A stretch of 64,000 bases of DNA from Anisakis pegreffii. Taxonomy: Eukaryota; Nematoda; Chromadorea; Rhabditida; Anisakidae. Both the position numbers and the translations under genes were made by a program. Positions 1 to 10,889 of the stretch are shown one piece after another (position 1 is the stretch's first letter; each line of letters starts with the position of its first letter). Below the pieces are notes generated by a model that saw only the letters and a program-made list of their open reading frames with translations, made no database searches and had not been told where the DNA came from. The stretch spans positions 1 to 64,000 of the forward strand of contig JAPYMA010000200.1 in assembly GCA_035041965.1 (NCBI GenBank), given 5' to 3'.

Positions 1-11
1 GTAATATTAAC

Positions 12-1211
12 CTCTGCCAATGAATTTCGCTTCCTTGGCCGCCTCTTCGCAGATGCCAATGGTCTCTAAATCGGCCACATCCAAATAAAACTTCGACAAC
101 TTTGATAAATTAACGTAAATCGCTAAACGCTCAGGTTGATTCTTCTCCTTCCACACTCGACGCGATGCTTTCAACACTTCCAAATAACATTCCTGAATGC
201 ACACACCATACAAAACCATCCTCCATCATAACATAACACATCCATTTTTAATATTATTCTTAATACATGCAAATACTCACCTTTAATTTACACCACGCAT
301 TCTCGCGCTCCTCATCGCGAACACAGCTGTTCAACTTACTAAAGCACTCGTACAATGTCGCCTCATAATTAATCAACCATTCGGCTTCTCGACTAAACGT
401 CGTACACATTAATCAAAATCAAATCAAATTACAACCAAACCAAATTATCAAATCACTAAATCACATCAAACTCATACAATTCCTTGAATGTAAACTACTA
501 CAAATAATAATAACAATCACTAACCATACTTTGATTGGTTCAATAAGTTCTAATGCTGCGTTACATGCATCTTTCTTCTCATCTCCGAAACCAGCACTAC
601 AATTCAACAGCACTTATTCATTCATTCAAGCCCGAATCTGAACCTGCTCACGACGATAAGTCAAGAGCCGTTTCAAGAAGCAATCTGAATAATCCAGCGT
701 TTTCGTCCCTCACCTCCTTACTAACTTTCAATAAATTCTCTTCACAAAGCACTCAGTCAACTCATTCCACTGCCACAAAAACAAAAAAAACTCACTCAAA
801 CACAAAACAAAATGAATATCCAAACGTCTATAAATGTCCAAATACATGATGCTATCAATTCTTACCGTACGCCCATAAACAACCTCTACAATACTAGATG
901 CGAATTTAAGATGTACCTAACAGCAAAATACACCAATTGCTGCTTGCTTCTTATACCACCCATAAATCTGGCCAGATTTTTCGGCAATGCTCTGCTATAG
1001 AATGCTCGACAAACCTTGTAATTTTACTGCAGACCACCCAGTTCATTAATTCAATTTCAGCGCTTTTCATGTCGCCGCCTTGCATTGAAACGATTTCCTT
1101 CAGTTGTTCCATTGCATCATCCCATTTTTCTTCTTCATTTAATGTCTTCGCCTTTTCAAATAGTTCATCACGACTTTTATTTTCTGTTGTCGTTGGTGGT
1201 GGTGTCGTCAT
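12..1211 (-). CDS. Diverged 14-3-3-like protein, 5' part (runs off left edge)
   Basis: Six exons on the minus strand: 1211-1038, 1014-917, 883-866, 596-525, 392-281 and 192-12. They give 218 residues before the window ends, against about 245 in ordinary 14-3-3 proteins, so one last exon is missing. The start resembles 14-3-3 helices 1-2 (DELFEKAKTLNEEEKWDDAM). LARFMGGIRSK sits where SWRVVSSIEQK is expected, and the last exon keeps the helix 6-7 spacing (ECYLEVLKASRRVWKE, then YVNLSKLSKFYLDV). 14-3-3 proteins are dimeric adaptors that bind phosphoserine peptides. By eye the Arg127/Tyr128 pair of the binding groove is replaced by Glu136/Cys137, so ordinary phosphopeptide binding looks lost. The intron after codon 58 would be only 23 nt; the alternative is a frameshifted pseudogene. 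Family call moderately sure, exon 3 (18 nt) least sure. Confidence 0.6.
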
Positions 1212-3055
1212 GTCGCTGTCTCCTTAAGTGCGCAATCATAATCAATATGCAGATCAATAGATCAATAGATTGTAGATCAATAGATTAATAGATCTGTAGA
1301 TCAATTGATCTATAGTGATTGATCATCACATCTGTTATAGATCAATCACTGTCACTGACGAATCGCAATAATCAAACAAGCAATACTTGAAAGTCTTAAA
1401 TTCACTTGCCATCGCATTCTATGAATCGCACTTTCATTTTTACTCTCAATAATAATAATAGTAATGAATTAATGACAACGGAAATATTAATAACAGTGAC
1501 AATAACAAAAAACAATAATAATAATAACAATAACAATAACAATAATCATCTTCTCTACCCTTATCCTTGCGTTGTTTTACTCTTGCTAGTGCTGATTATC
1601 TCTACAATAACCCTTCCCAAATGATATCATAAAGCTACACGAGTAAAACAGCATAAGGGTAAACGTTTTAAAGAAGACTATAATTATTATCATCGGCAGT
1701 AGACTTGAATTGTTGAACTGAATCAACAACCACTGAATAATAACCATTCGCAATTAAAATTCAACAGCAACATGAACATGAACTTTCACGAGAAAATTTC
1801 AATGCAATATTGAATGAAAGACAAAATCCTGAACAGATAGATAGATACGTCGGCAACTGAGACGAAACAGGTGGATGGATGGCTGGATGGATGGATGGAT
1901 GGATGTTTAAAAGCAATCAAAACAACAACAATAAATGAGCAGCTCAGCTCGTTCGTTCCCTTTCAATTCAACTTCTCTTCAGCCAATCCTCCTCAATCCA
2001 CTAGCTGCTCATCACTGGATAATAACATAATCGCTTAATTGTTCTCATAGCTATTAACGCTTCCAGCCAAGAGAACATGCTCACCTTATGGTGGTTGTCA
2101 GGTGCTCTTTAAAGCATTATTATAATATTTATGAGCTAATCGAAACAGACTTGAGCTTAAATGGATTTGAGCTCAAACATTCTGCAGTCTAGTAGTTTCC
2201 TGCCTCAAAGATAAATGCAGTCCAGCAGCGCAGTTACTCATCATGAAGACTTTACTCATCCGAAACTGATTACTCAATCACGAATGAATGAAGTGGATTA
2301 TTGGAATGAGAGAGCGATCAGCAATAGAATGTGATAACACAACATGAACGAACACAAAAAACAAACACCTTCAACTATGCTCTGCTCTTTCAACTTCATT
2401 CATATATTACGAGTAATTCAGTGAATAAATAAATAAAGAAGCCTTTTAATAGATACAAACAAGCTTTAACACCAACCAACACCTTACAGCTTATGCTAGT
2501 TGATGAACAAATAGACAGACATATGATATATCACTGCAGTTACTAGCTTAGCTGCTGCTTAACTCAACACGTTAACAGCGATAACGGCAGTTATAACAAA
2601 AATATATATCACCTATACAATAAATAACCACAATGATAACAAAAATATATATCACCTATACAATAAATAACCACAATGATAATAAATAAATAAATAAACC
2701 CACCATTTTTTTGCATCCGAATTTTTCTTCGCCTTCTTCCTGATCAAGTTTTCCATCCACCAATACCATCATCCGAACGAGTTCCACCATTTGTCCATCA
2801 ATAACACTAATTTCTTGCGGAATGTACACCTACGTTCTCTGACGCTAACAACATATTACATACACTTACGTCACCACCACCTGATATAAAACAATCACAA
2901 TGAAATAATGAATTTATCGCGAGCATTCGAACGACACAACCTCATCAAATTATTACGGGGACGGAGCTAGAATAGGGGAACGAGAAATAATGCGAATGGG
3001 CGAATATGATGGCTACAAATAAGATGATATCGCCATCAATGGACTCGGTTCAACA
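1212..3055. other. Non-coding spacer upstream of the 14-3-3-like gene
   Basis: No supported gene. It holds clustered GATCAATAG-type short repeats (about 1250-1350), an AAT/AAC-rich tract (about 1507-1545), a GGAT tetranucleotide run (about 1871-1905) and a 43-bp unit repeated twice (about 2595-2680). The promoter of the flanking minus-strand gene should lie just above 1211, but no clear core element was recognised. Confidence 0.5.
1871..1905. repeat. (GGAT)n microsatellite
   Basis: About eight GGAT units in a row, interrupted once by GGCT. Similar GGAT or GGTA runs recur at 42084-42113, 44463-44547 and 62750-62791. Confidence 0.9.
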
Positions 3056-3059
3056 CGAA

Positions 3060-3306
3060 TACACGGAAAAATCATAGGGTGTTCGTATAAATTTATGAAG
3101 TTATGGCCATCTCAATGTGGCAGTATGATGAGGCAAGAGAACGCGCATGTACTGAAATCATCAACGGGGTAATTTTGGAGTGCGAGAAGTTTCAGGTTGA
3201 GAATGAAGATGATATGGTAATGAATGGATTCCGTTGAATACAAATACACGAAAAAATCATAGGGTGTTCGCATAAATTTATAAAGTTATGACCATTCCAA
3301 TGCAAC
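3060..3306 (+). repeat. Left arm of the inverted repeat
   Basis: Contains about 1.3 copies of the 185-bp unit. Its reverse complement matches 8331-8575. Confidence 0.8.
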
Positions 3307-4318
3307 TGGATGCGCATGCAACGCATACCAGATTGATGATTTCAGTACATGTGCGTTCAGTTGTCTCATCTTAACAGGTGGATGCGTATGTACTGAAGTC
3401 ATCAACGGGGTATGTTTGCAACAAGACTGATATTTTAGATGAAAACACGATTGTGAAGAGAGCAGAACAATATCGGATAAACTTTAAAAGACCAGTACTG
3501 CTCGATGAAAGAGAAAGAAGCAAAACAGTGAGGGTCATCTTCAGATGAAGATCAAAGGAAGCCGCTCTAATTAATTAATTAAACGTTAATTAATCAACAA
3601 TTAATGCACTTAAAACAATTATTGTACCGTTGTAAAAACACCAAAACACGACTAAATACGAAAATCGATGGCAAAATCCACTGTAAGCCAATTCAAATAC
3701 AAATTCAAATACAAAAACCGCCCGAGGGCTACCGTAACGAGCCTGAAAATCCAATTGCTATAGGCAATAAGCGCGTCCCAGGATCAATAATGTGACCGCC
3801 AACGGGCAACGTTCTGGATGCGTGGGATGCGCATTTCGCCACACTCGCACTCCTCTCACCCCACTCGCATCGAACACTCGCACTGTTTATAGTGACTAAA
3901 CACTCGCACTGTTTATAGTCACAGTTAGTTAATTACTTAGTTAATTGCTTAATTAATTAATTAATTGCACATTAATCTTATAATGCATGTAAGCTATTAA
4001 ATACAACGGTATAATCGCTGTAAAATATTGTATTTTTTGTAACCGTTCAACACTTCTAGTGTTATGTCCTGTTGTGATGCGACACAACTACGTTAACAAA
4101 GGTATTTATTGCACCACACAACAATATGGGGCTAAGGGATGCAACAGAACAATGGACGTGGACTTGATACACAGGAGAACAAGTGCAATACGAGAAGCCA
4201 ACAAGAACAAACTATTAACTGATCTTACAACAATGAACACGTTACTGGACATTTGACTGTAACAACAGTTGACTATATAGAGATCAGCTCTCATCATGTG
4301 TTCATACGCAACATATAG

Positions 4319-4496
4319 ATTAGTGTTCGTCGGGGAACGTGGTCCCCGTCGGGGACCCCGGCGGGGAACGCGGGGAGCGCTCCCCCCGCGCAATTTGCTC
4401 CCCGACTTTTTGCGGGGACCCCCCCGTCCAATTTACTCCCCGCGGGGATCCCCCGTGCAAAAAATTGCTCCCCGACGAACACTAATATAGATCATT
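4319..4496. mobile_element. GC-rich fold-back element (MITE-like)
   Basis: A 178-bp island, very GC-rich in an AT-rich setting. It begins ATTAGTGTTCGTCGGGGA and ends with the exact reverse complement (18-bp terminal inverted repeat). ATAG lies immediately outside both ends (4315-4318 and 4497-4500), which fits a 4-bp target-site duplication. The interior is built from GGGGA/TCCCC blocks able to fold further, including a GGGGAGCGCTCCCC palindrome. No coding capacity; a transposase from another element would be needed for mobility. Confidence 0.7.
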
Positions 4497-5000
4497 GATT
4501 GAAGCATGAAACGCAATCGGAATGCTGCCAGTTGAAATAGGCGCAAAACGGACTGCAATAGGCCGTTTAGGTGATGAAATATGCAAATGACACGGAAATA
4601 TTTGCTCACCAGCACACACACAGATATTTTGCTTGAACTGGAAGTCATTTAGAAGGCAGTTTATTACGAGAAATAGGGGACTTTTGGGGAGTGGTTGCAA
4701 CATCTTTCAAGGCACCAGTATTTTTGGGCTCCTCAACTCGCCTACTGCATGCGCGCCTACTGTATGCTGGAATACTATGTCGCATTTTTAAAATCTCTGC
4801 TTTCGCACTATTAGTTCAGGCCTTTTTCAGTTCAGAAAAACATTCAGAAAATCATTCACATATGATATCCGGCGATTTGCTAACAAGAAAAGATATGGCT
4901 AATTTCTTAAATTTATCTCAACTAGCAGAGTGGCGCTAGTTTAGGTACACTGCTCGTAACAAACAAATCTGTACGTTACTACAGCACAATAGGGGTTACC

Positions 5001-6914
5001 ATCTTGAAGCTAATGGAACTCTCAGGTTTGCTCAGTAACTTGGCAATTTATTCACATCAGTGGATTCCTCAGATTCTCTAGATTCAAAAAATCATATATC
5101 TTGTCGGGCGATTTTGCTTACTTGAGGAGATACAGCTGATTTTCTGAACCAATCTTAAGCAGCTCGGCGGCGCTCGTATCTATGCATTATTAAGGTCACC
5201 ATCTTCAAACTAACTGTGTCCTCAGGTTTGCTCAGTAACGTGGCAATTTATTCACATCAGTGGGTTCCTCAGATTCTCTAGATTCAAAAAATCATATATC
5301 TTGTCGGGCGATTTTGCTTACTTGAGGAGATACAGCTGATTTTCTGAACCAATCTTAAGCAGCTCGGCGGCGCTCGTATCTATGCATTATTAAGGTCACC
5401 ATCTTCAAACTAACTGTGTCCTCAGGTTTGCTCAGTAACGTGGCAATTTATTCACATCAGTGGGTTCCTCAGATTCTCTAGATTCAAAAAATCATATATC
5501 TTGTCGGGCGATTTTGCTTACTTGAGGAGATACAGCTGATTTTCTGAACCAATCTTAAGCAGCTCGGCGGCGCTCGTATCTATGCATTATTAAGGTCACC
5601 ATCTTCAAACTAACTGTGTCCTCAGGTTTGCTCAGTAACGTGGCAATTTATTCACATCAGTGGGTTCCTCAGATTCTCTAGATTCAAAAAATCATATATC
5701 TTGTCGGGCGATTTTGCTTACTTGAGGAGATACAGCTGATTTTCTGAACCAATCTTAAGCAGCTCGGCGGCGCTCGTATCTATGCATTATTAAGGTCACC
5801 ATCTTCAAACTAACTGTGTCCTCAGGTTTGCTCAGTAACGTGGCAATTTATTCACATCAGTGGGTTCCTCAGATTCTCTAGATTCAAAAAATCATATATC
5901 TTGTCGGGCGATTTTGCTTACTTGAGGAGATACAGCTGATTTTCTGAACCAATCTTAAGCAGCTCGGCGGCGCTCGTATCTATGCATTATTAAGGTCACC
6001 ATCTTCAAACTAACTGTGTCCTCAGGTTTGCTCAGTAACGTGGCAATTTATTCACATCAGTGGGTTCCTCAGATTCTCTAGATTCAAAAAATCATATATC
6101 TTGTCGGGCGATTTTGCTTACTTGAGGAGATACAGCTGATTTTCTGAACCAATCTTAAGCAGCTCGGCGGCGCTCGTATCTATGCATTATTAAGGTCACC
6201 ATCTTCAAACTAACTGTGTCCTCAGGTTTGCTCAGTAACGTGGCAATTTATTCACATCAGTGGGTTCCTCAGATTCTCTAGATTCAAAAAATCATATATC
6301 TTGTCGGGCGATTTTGCTTACTTGAGGAGATACAGCTGATTTTCTGAACCAATCTTAAGCAGCTCGGCGGCGCTCGTATCTATGCATTATTAAGGTCACC
6401 ATCTTCAAACTAACTGTGTCCTCAGGTTTGCTCAGTAACGTGGCAATTTATTCACATCAGTGGGTTCCTCAGATTCTCTAGATTCAAAAAATCATATATC
6501 TTGTCGGGCGATTTTGCTTACTTGAGGAGATACAGCTGATTTTCTGAACCAATCTTAAGCAGCTCGGCGGCGCTCGTATCTATGCATTATTAAGGTCACC
6601 ATCTTCAAACTAACTGTGTCCTCAGGTTTGCTCAGTAACGTGGCAATTTATTCACATCAGTGGGTTCCTCAGATTCTCTAGATTCAAAAAATCATATATC
6701 TTGTCGGGCGATTTTGCTTACTTGAGGAGATACAGCTGATTTTCTGAACCAATCTTAAGCAGCTCGGCGGCGCTCGTATCTATGCATTATTAAGGTCACC
6801 ATCTTCAAACTAACTGTGTCCTCAGGTTTGCTCAGTAACGTGGCAATTTATTCACGTCAGTGGGTTCCTCAGATTCTCTACATTCAAAAAATCATATATC
6901 TTGTCGGGCGATTC
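5001..6914. repeat. 200-bp satellite, about 9.5 copies
   Basis: The motif CTCAGGTTTGCTCAGTAACG recurs at exact 200-bp steps (5221, 5421, 5621 and so on to 6821), with a diverged first copy at 5021. Inner copies look identical. The first unit (up to 5220) and the last (truncated near 6914) carry the differences, as expected of an array homogenised by unequal exchange. No open frame crosses the unit. Confidence 0.95.
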
Positions 6915-8254
6915 TGTTTCTATTCGAAGTATTTAACTGATAAAATTGATAACCCCCGCATTCAATTGATGGCGATAGGTTGGAGGGCAGTCAGTGAAAG
7001 ATGTGGCGAAATGCTCTAACGCTGCTAGATTCACTCCTGTGTTCTCTGACTTTTGTATGTTTGTGTAGCTTGTGGACGTGCGTGCGTGTGGGCTGTTATT
7101 GTTCTACTGCGTATTATTGTTTTATTATTGTTTTATGTATTGTTGTTTATTTATTTAAAGTGTTATTTCTTGATTAAATGTTATTTGTCATTAGATGGCT
7201 AATTATTCTTATCATTCTTAGAAGATTCGTTAATTTGCTATCGTAATAGAAGTGCAATTGTTCATATACGAGTGAGAGAGATAGATTATGGTTGTTGCTA
7301 TGTGCCCATTGGACAGGCTTGGTCTCCGTTTGATGCTGTTCTCTCTCTTAGTCGTTATTGCTACTGTATCTGTTGCGTCTTCTCCTTCCCTTACTCGTAT
7401 ACGATGTTTATATATTCATGCCATATAGAGTACTGTAGCCTTTGATATGATGTGCGAGTGAGTGTCTAATATGGTTGGATTTAATTAAGTAACATTTTAA
7501 ACTCTCGCACGATCGATTCTGAAATTTTTTCAGCCGGATCTAAGAGGCACGGTTACACTTCTACCGTCTCAGATTCCATAAAGTGCTCTAAATTGTGAAC
7601 CTGATCCGGAACAATATTTTTAGGAACAAACATACAGAATCTCAAGTCTATGGCTATAAAGTTATGAATGATTAAAAGGTTTCTCAGGCCGGTTCGTCGT
7701 GCGAGGGTTAAGTGAATCTGAAACCGAATGAGATTATCTTGATAATAAGTATTTTGTGCTGAGATGCAGACTTACCAATATATTTGGTTGCTGAGTTATG
7801 CAATTAAAAATGTACTCACTCTAAAATGTGTAAATAATCTCAGTACAGTAATCGTAATGTATCGTTCGTTGTGTTATAATCTCAGTAACGCATTAATAAT
7901 TATTAATAAATTATAGATTGTTATCAATAATTGGAATTATTATCAGTGGAAGTAAAATTATTGATAATGTATGCTACGGTAATTATTGATAATACATGGT
8001 AAAATTATTGATAATATATGGTATATCAACTAAATTTCACATCATCAGCATCCTTCGACTTCGTCATCGGGGTTAGTTCTTTCCCAACGATATCAATTTT
8101 GTGATATATGAGTTGAATTGATTTAGTATTGCGTTGATTGCGTGATTTGATGTCGTTTTATAGTATCGTTATTTGCTCGTATCATTGTCTCATTATATTT
8201 CGCGTATTCGTGTTGAGTCGCGTTCCTTGATTGTGCTATCGTCTTATTTCTTAA

Positions 8255-8575
8255 CCTGAAACTTCTCGCACTCCAAAATTACCCCGTTGATGATTTCAGT
8301 ACATGTGCGTTCTCTTGTCTCATCATACTGTTGCATTGGAATGGTCATAACTTTATAAATTTATACGAACACCCTATGATTTTTTCGTGTATTTGTATTC
8401 AACGGAATCCATTCATTACCATATCATCTTCATTCCCAACCTGAAACTTCTCGCACTCCAAAATTACCCCGTTGATGATTTCAGTACATGCGCGTTCTCT
8501 TGCCTCATCATACTGCCACATTGAGATGGCCATAACTTCATAAATTTATATGAATACCCTATGATTTTTTCGCGT
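8255..8575 (-). repeat. Right arm: nearly two 185-bp units
   Basis: Two consecutive copies of a unit starting CCTGAAACTTCTCGCACTCC, at 8255 and 8440, in the opposite orientation to the left arm. Positions 8331-8575 form the long inverted match to 3060-3306. Confidence 0.8.
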
Positions 8576-9107
8576 ATAACTTGATGAATTCTTTAAGAGT
8601 AGGGCATACGATGTGGATTTAATTGATAATTAAATGAATAATATGTCAAGTAGAGTATTCGTCTGATGAAAGCAGATACTTTTACTGGATATGTTTGCGG
8701 ATATATCTATAATATATTAAGCGTAGACAATGTCACACATACATAAAAGGTATAGATATATACACATATGAGATCACATCTATCATCTATGAAGTTATTT
8801 GCATTGTGAGAGGGAACAACTAATTAATCAAGAAGACTGTCAGATATACTTGAAAGCGATCAGTTGATGCGAATTATAAATTACGGAATGATGTGAATGT
8901 TAAGTATCGTTTTATTGAGTGGATAGCGAGAGTCTTCATTCGGAGTGATTATATTGTGTTATAGCACTGATATTATCAATGATTATAGTGATAACGTGAA
9001 TGATAGTAGTGATAAGGACAGTGATAATAATAGATGTACGTGTATATGATTTAACATAATGAAACACGGTAACAATTTAAGTGAACTTATTTGAATAGAA
9101 TGGAATT
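8576..9107. other. AT-rich spacer without genes
   Basis: Nothing recognised apart from short direct and palindromic AT-rich tracts. Confidence 0.4.
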
Positions 9108-9220
9108 AGCGGTGTAGCCAAAGGGTACTCCTCCCTCGGCCATCTCAAAATTGAGTTGTTTTTGGAACAGACTAATTTGCGTTCCCCAACCCCGTTGGAA
9201 GAGATCCTGGCTACGCTGCC
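9108..9220. mobile_element. Small hAT-like MITE
   Basis: A 113-bp segment starting AGCGGTGTAGCCA and ending TGGCTACGCTGCC, imperfect terminal inverted repeats of the GGCGTAGCCA type that I associate with hAT-derived MITEs. It is flanked by AATGGAAT (9099-9106) and AATGGATT (9222-9229), an imperfect 8-bp target-site duplication. No coding capacity. Confidence 0.5.
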
Positions 9221-9465
9221 GAATGGATTAGATAAGTGATGATAATAATGATTTAGTGATAAATGTTAATAAATAAAGAGTCATGTTTACAGTAATTGAA
9301 GGCGCACTTAAATACATACTGTTTTTTGGAATATGAGCAGGGATAGGCACTAGCGAGTGTTTCAGAACAGCTACTCCGAAATAGCTATTCTTTTGACTAA
9401 TTCGTTTGACATCGGTTAATTAGCGATTAGCGCAATATTGCCCATCTTTGAATATTGGCATTTTG

Positions 9466-10578
9466 TTATCTGGGTAGTGTCATTGATTTTTGTTTAATAA
9501 ATTCAGAGTTGGGATCGTTAAGAGTGGACGTATTAGTAGCAGTAGGAGTAGTTAGAGTTATTTGCGGGTAATTTGGTGATGGGAACGGTTGAGGATAGTC
9601 CGTGGGACGTGTTCTTGTGCTGATGTTGATTGCAGTACTCGTTTGGCTGTTGTTAGATGATGGTGCTGAAGATGAATAAGTTTGCTCTTGCTGGGATAGT
9701 TTGAGTTTTTGCTGATTCAGTCTAATCCACTTGTTTATTGTCGAAGGTACAGTTGCATCATCACCTTAAATGATTAACGGGGTGATTTTAAATGATACTG
9801 ATAAAGTAGTGATGATGATAGTTGCGAGAATGACAATAGTTACTACCTGCTGCATTGGGTTGATACTTATTGGGTGTGTTCAGAATATCAATGTAATCGT
9901 TGAAATTACAGCAGGAAATGGCTTTTCGTTGCAGTTGTTCGCTACCCATCTGATAGACAATTGAGCGCTTGATTGTACCGGCCCATAGTGACTCAACGCT
10001 TTGCGACTGTAAACAGCAATTGAAATATTTGGTTATTATCATTCCGTCCGTCGTTTGTCGCAAAAATTTTTAGGATTAATATTCAGTGAACACAGCCAAT
10101 AGAGCGAGCACAACTAGCTAGGTGGGATAGCACATGAATGTTAATTTAACCAATTGGTTTAGTTGAAAGCTGAAGTGGTGGCAAATAAAAGTGGTAGGAT
10201 TTGAATGTGCTTTTGAAGTTTCATTAGAATGCTAGCTCTGTGTGGCATTATTTTAGGTGGGATTAACTGACTGTCTTTAAACACGTACTATAAGTGAGTT
10301 AATCAGTGAATCTAGTGGATATACGTGTTATTTGTTATGTTTACCTGTTGATTAGATCCACTTCCAACACGTTTTCCATCTGGTGTGTATAGATAAGAAA
10401 TGGTATTTTGTTGTTGTTGCAGTTGGAGGTTGAGTTGATGTTTTGAAGCCGCAGTAGCAGCAGTAAGCCGGTGTTGATGTAGATGTCGATCAGCATCAAA
10501 CAGCGGTGGTTCATTACTGGGCGGTGCTGCGTAGTACTCAGAGGGCGATTCGCACGGCATATTAATTATTCCAATCAT
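9466..10578 (-). CDS. Unrecognised 230-residue protein, three exons
   Basis: Exons 10578-10345, 10006-9847 and 9764-9466 on the minus strand join with GT-AG introns in matching phase and end in TAA, giving 230 residues. I do not recognise the family. Exon 1 (78 residues) is Pro/Gln/Ala-rich with a poly-Gln stretch and then SYLYTPDGKRVGSGS. Exon 2 is the best-ordered part, with SLWAGTIKRSIVYQMGSEQL followed by CCNFNDYIDIL, and reads like a small globular or helical module. Exon 3 starts VPSTINKWIRLNQQKLKLSQ and then becomes a Ser/Thr/Pro/Asn-rich tail. There is no signal peptide or membrane segment, so an intracellular protein is likely. No acceptor is visible just above the ATG, but an upstream exon cannot be excluded. 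Confidence 0.6.
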
Positions 10579-10864
10579 ATTTGCGTGAGTAATTTAAGAT
10601 TGACGAGCGAATTACGGAGGAGATTTATGCAGTTAATATGCAGATAGAATAGATGCAGCAGCAGTGGATTTGTTCGCGAGTGATCTGCAAATTCTAATAT
10701 AACAAGTTATCGAGCCGAACAATCGAAGGAACCTGTGCCAAAGCTCGTCTCGAGGTCAATACTAGTTACTGCAATACTCTGGATGCATGTCCCACATGTT
10801 TTCAACCGCTGTCGTCAATCACCATTGTTGTTGTGATGATCACTGAGTATGGTTATCATCAGAT

Positions 10865-10889
10865 ATCTATCTATCTATCTATCTATCTT
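10865..10889. repeat. (ATCT)n microsatellite
   Basis: Six ATCT units. A similar run lies at 36178-36199. Confidence 0.85.

Larger units (their letters stand above)
3060..8575. mobile_element. 5.5-kb block bounded by long inverted repeats
   Basis: The segment 3060-3306 is repeated in inverted orientation at 8331-8575 with only a few mismatches by eye. Both flanks are pieces of a repeat with a 185-bp period: the motif ATCATAGGGTGTTCG at 3071 and 3256 on the left, and CCTGAAACTTCTCGC at 8255 and 8440 on the right. A reversed fragment of the same unit also sits at about 3335-3372. The interior holds a GC-rich fold-back element and a 200-bp satellite array but no recognisable transposase. It could be a large non-autonomous fold-back transposon, or two opposed satellite fragments around an accumulation of repeats. 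Confidence 0.5.

Noticed and set aside
4106..4490. Gly/Arg/Pro-rich frames on both strands
   Set aside because: They arise from the GC-rich fold-back element and change frame across its inverted repeats.
5001..6914. CRISPR array
   Set aside because: Direct repeats are 200 bp and contiguous, without spacers, in a eukaryotic setting. This is a satellite.
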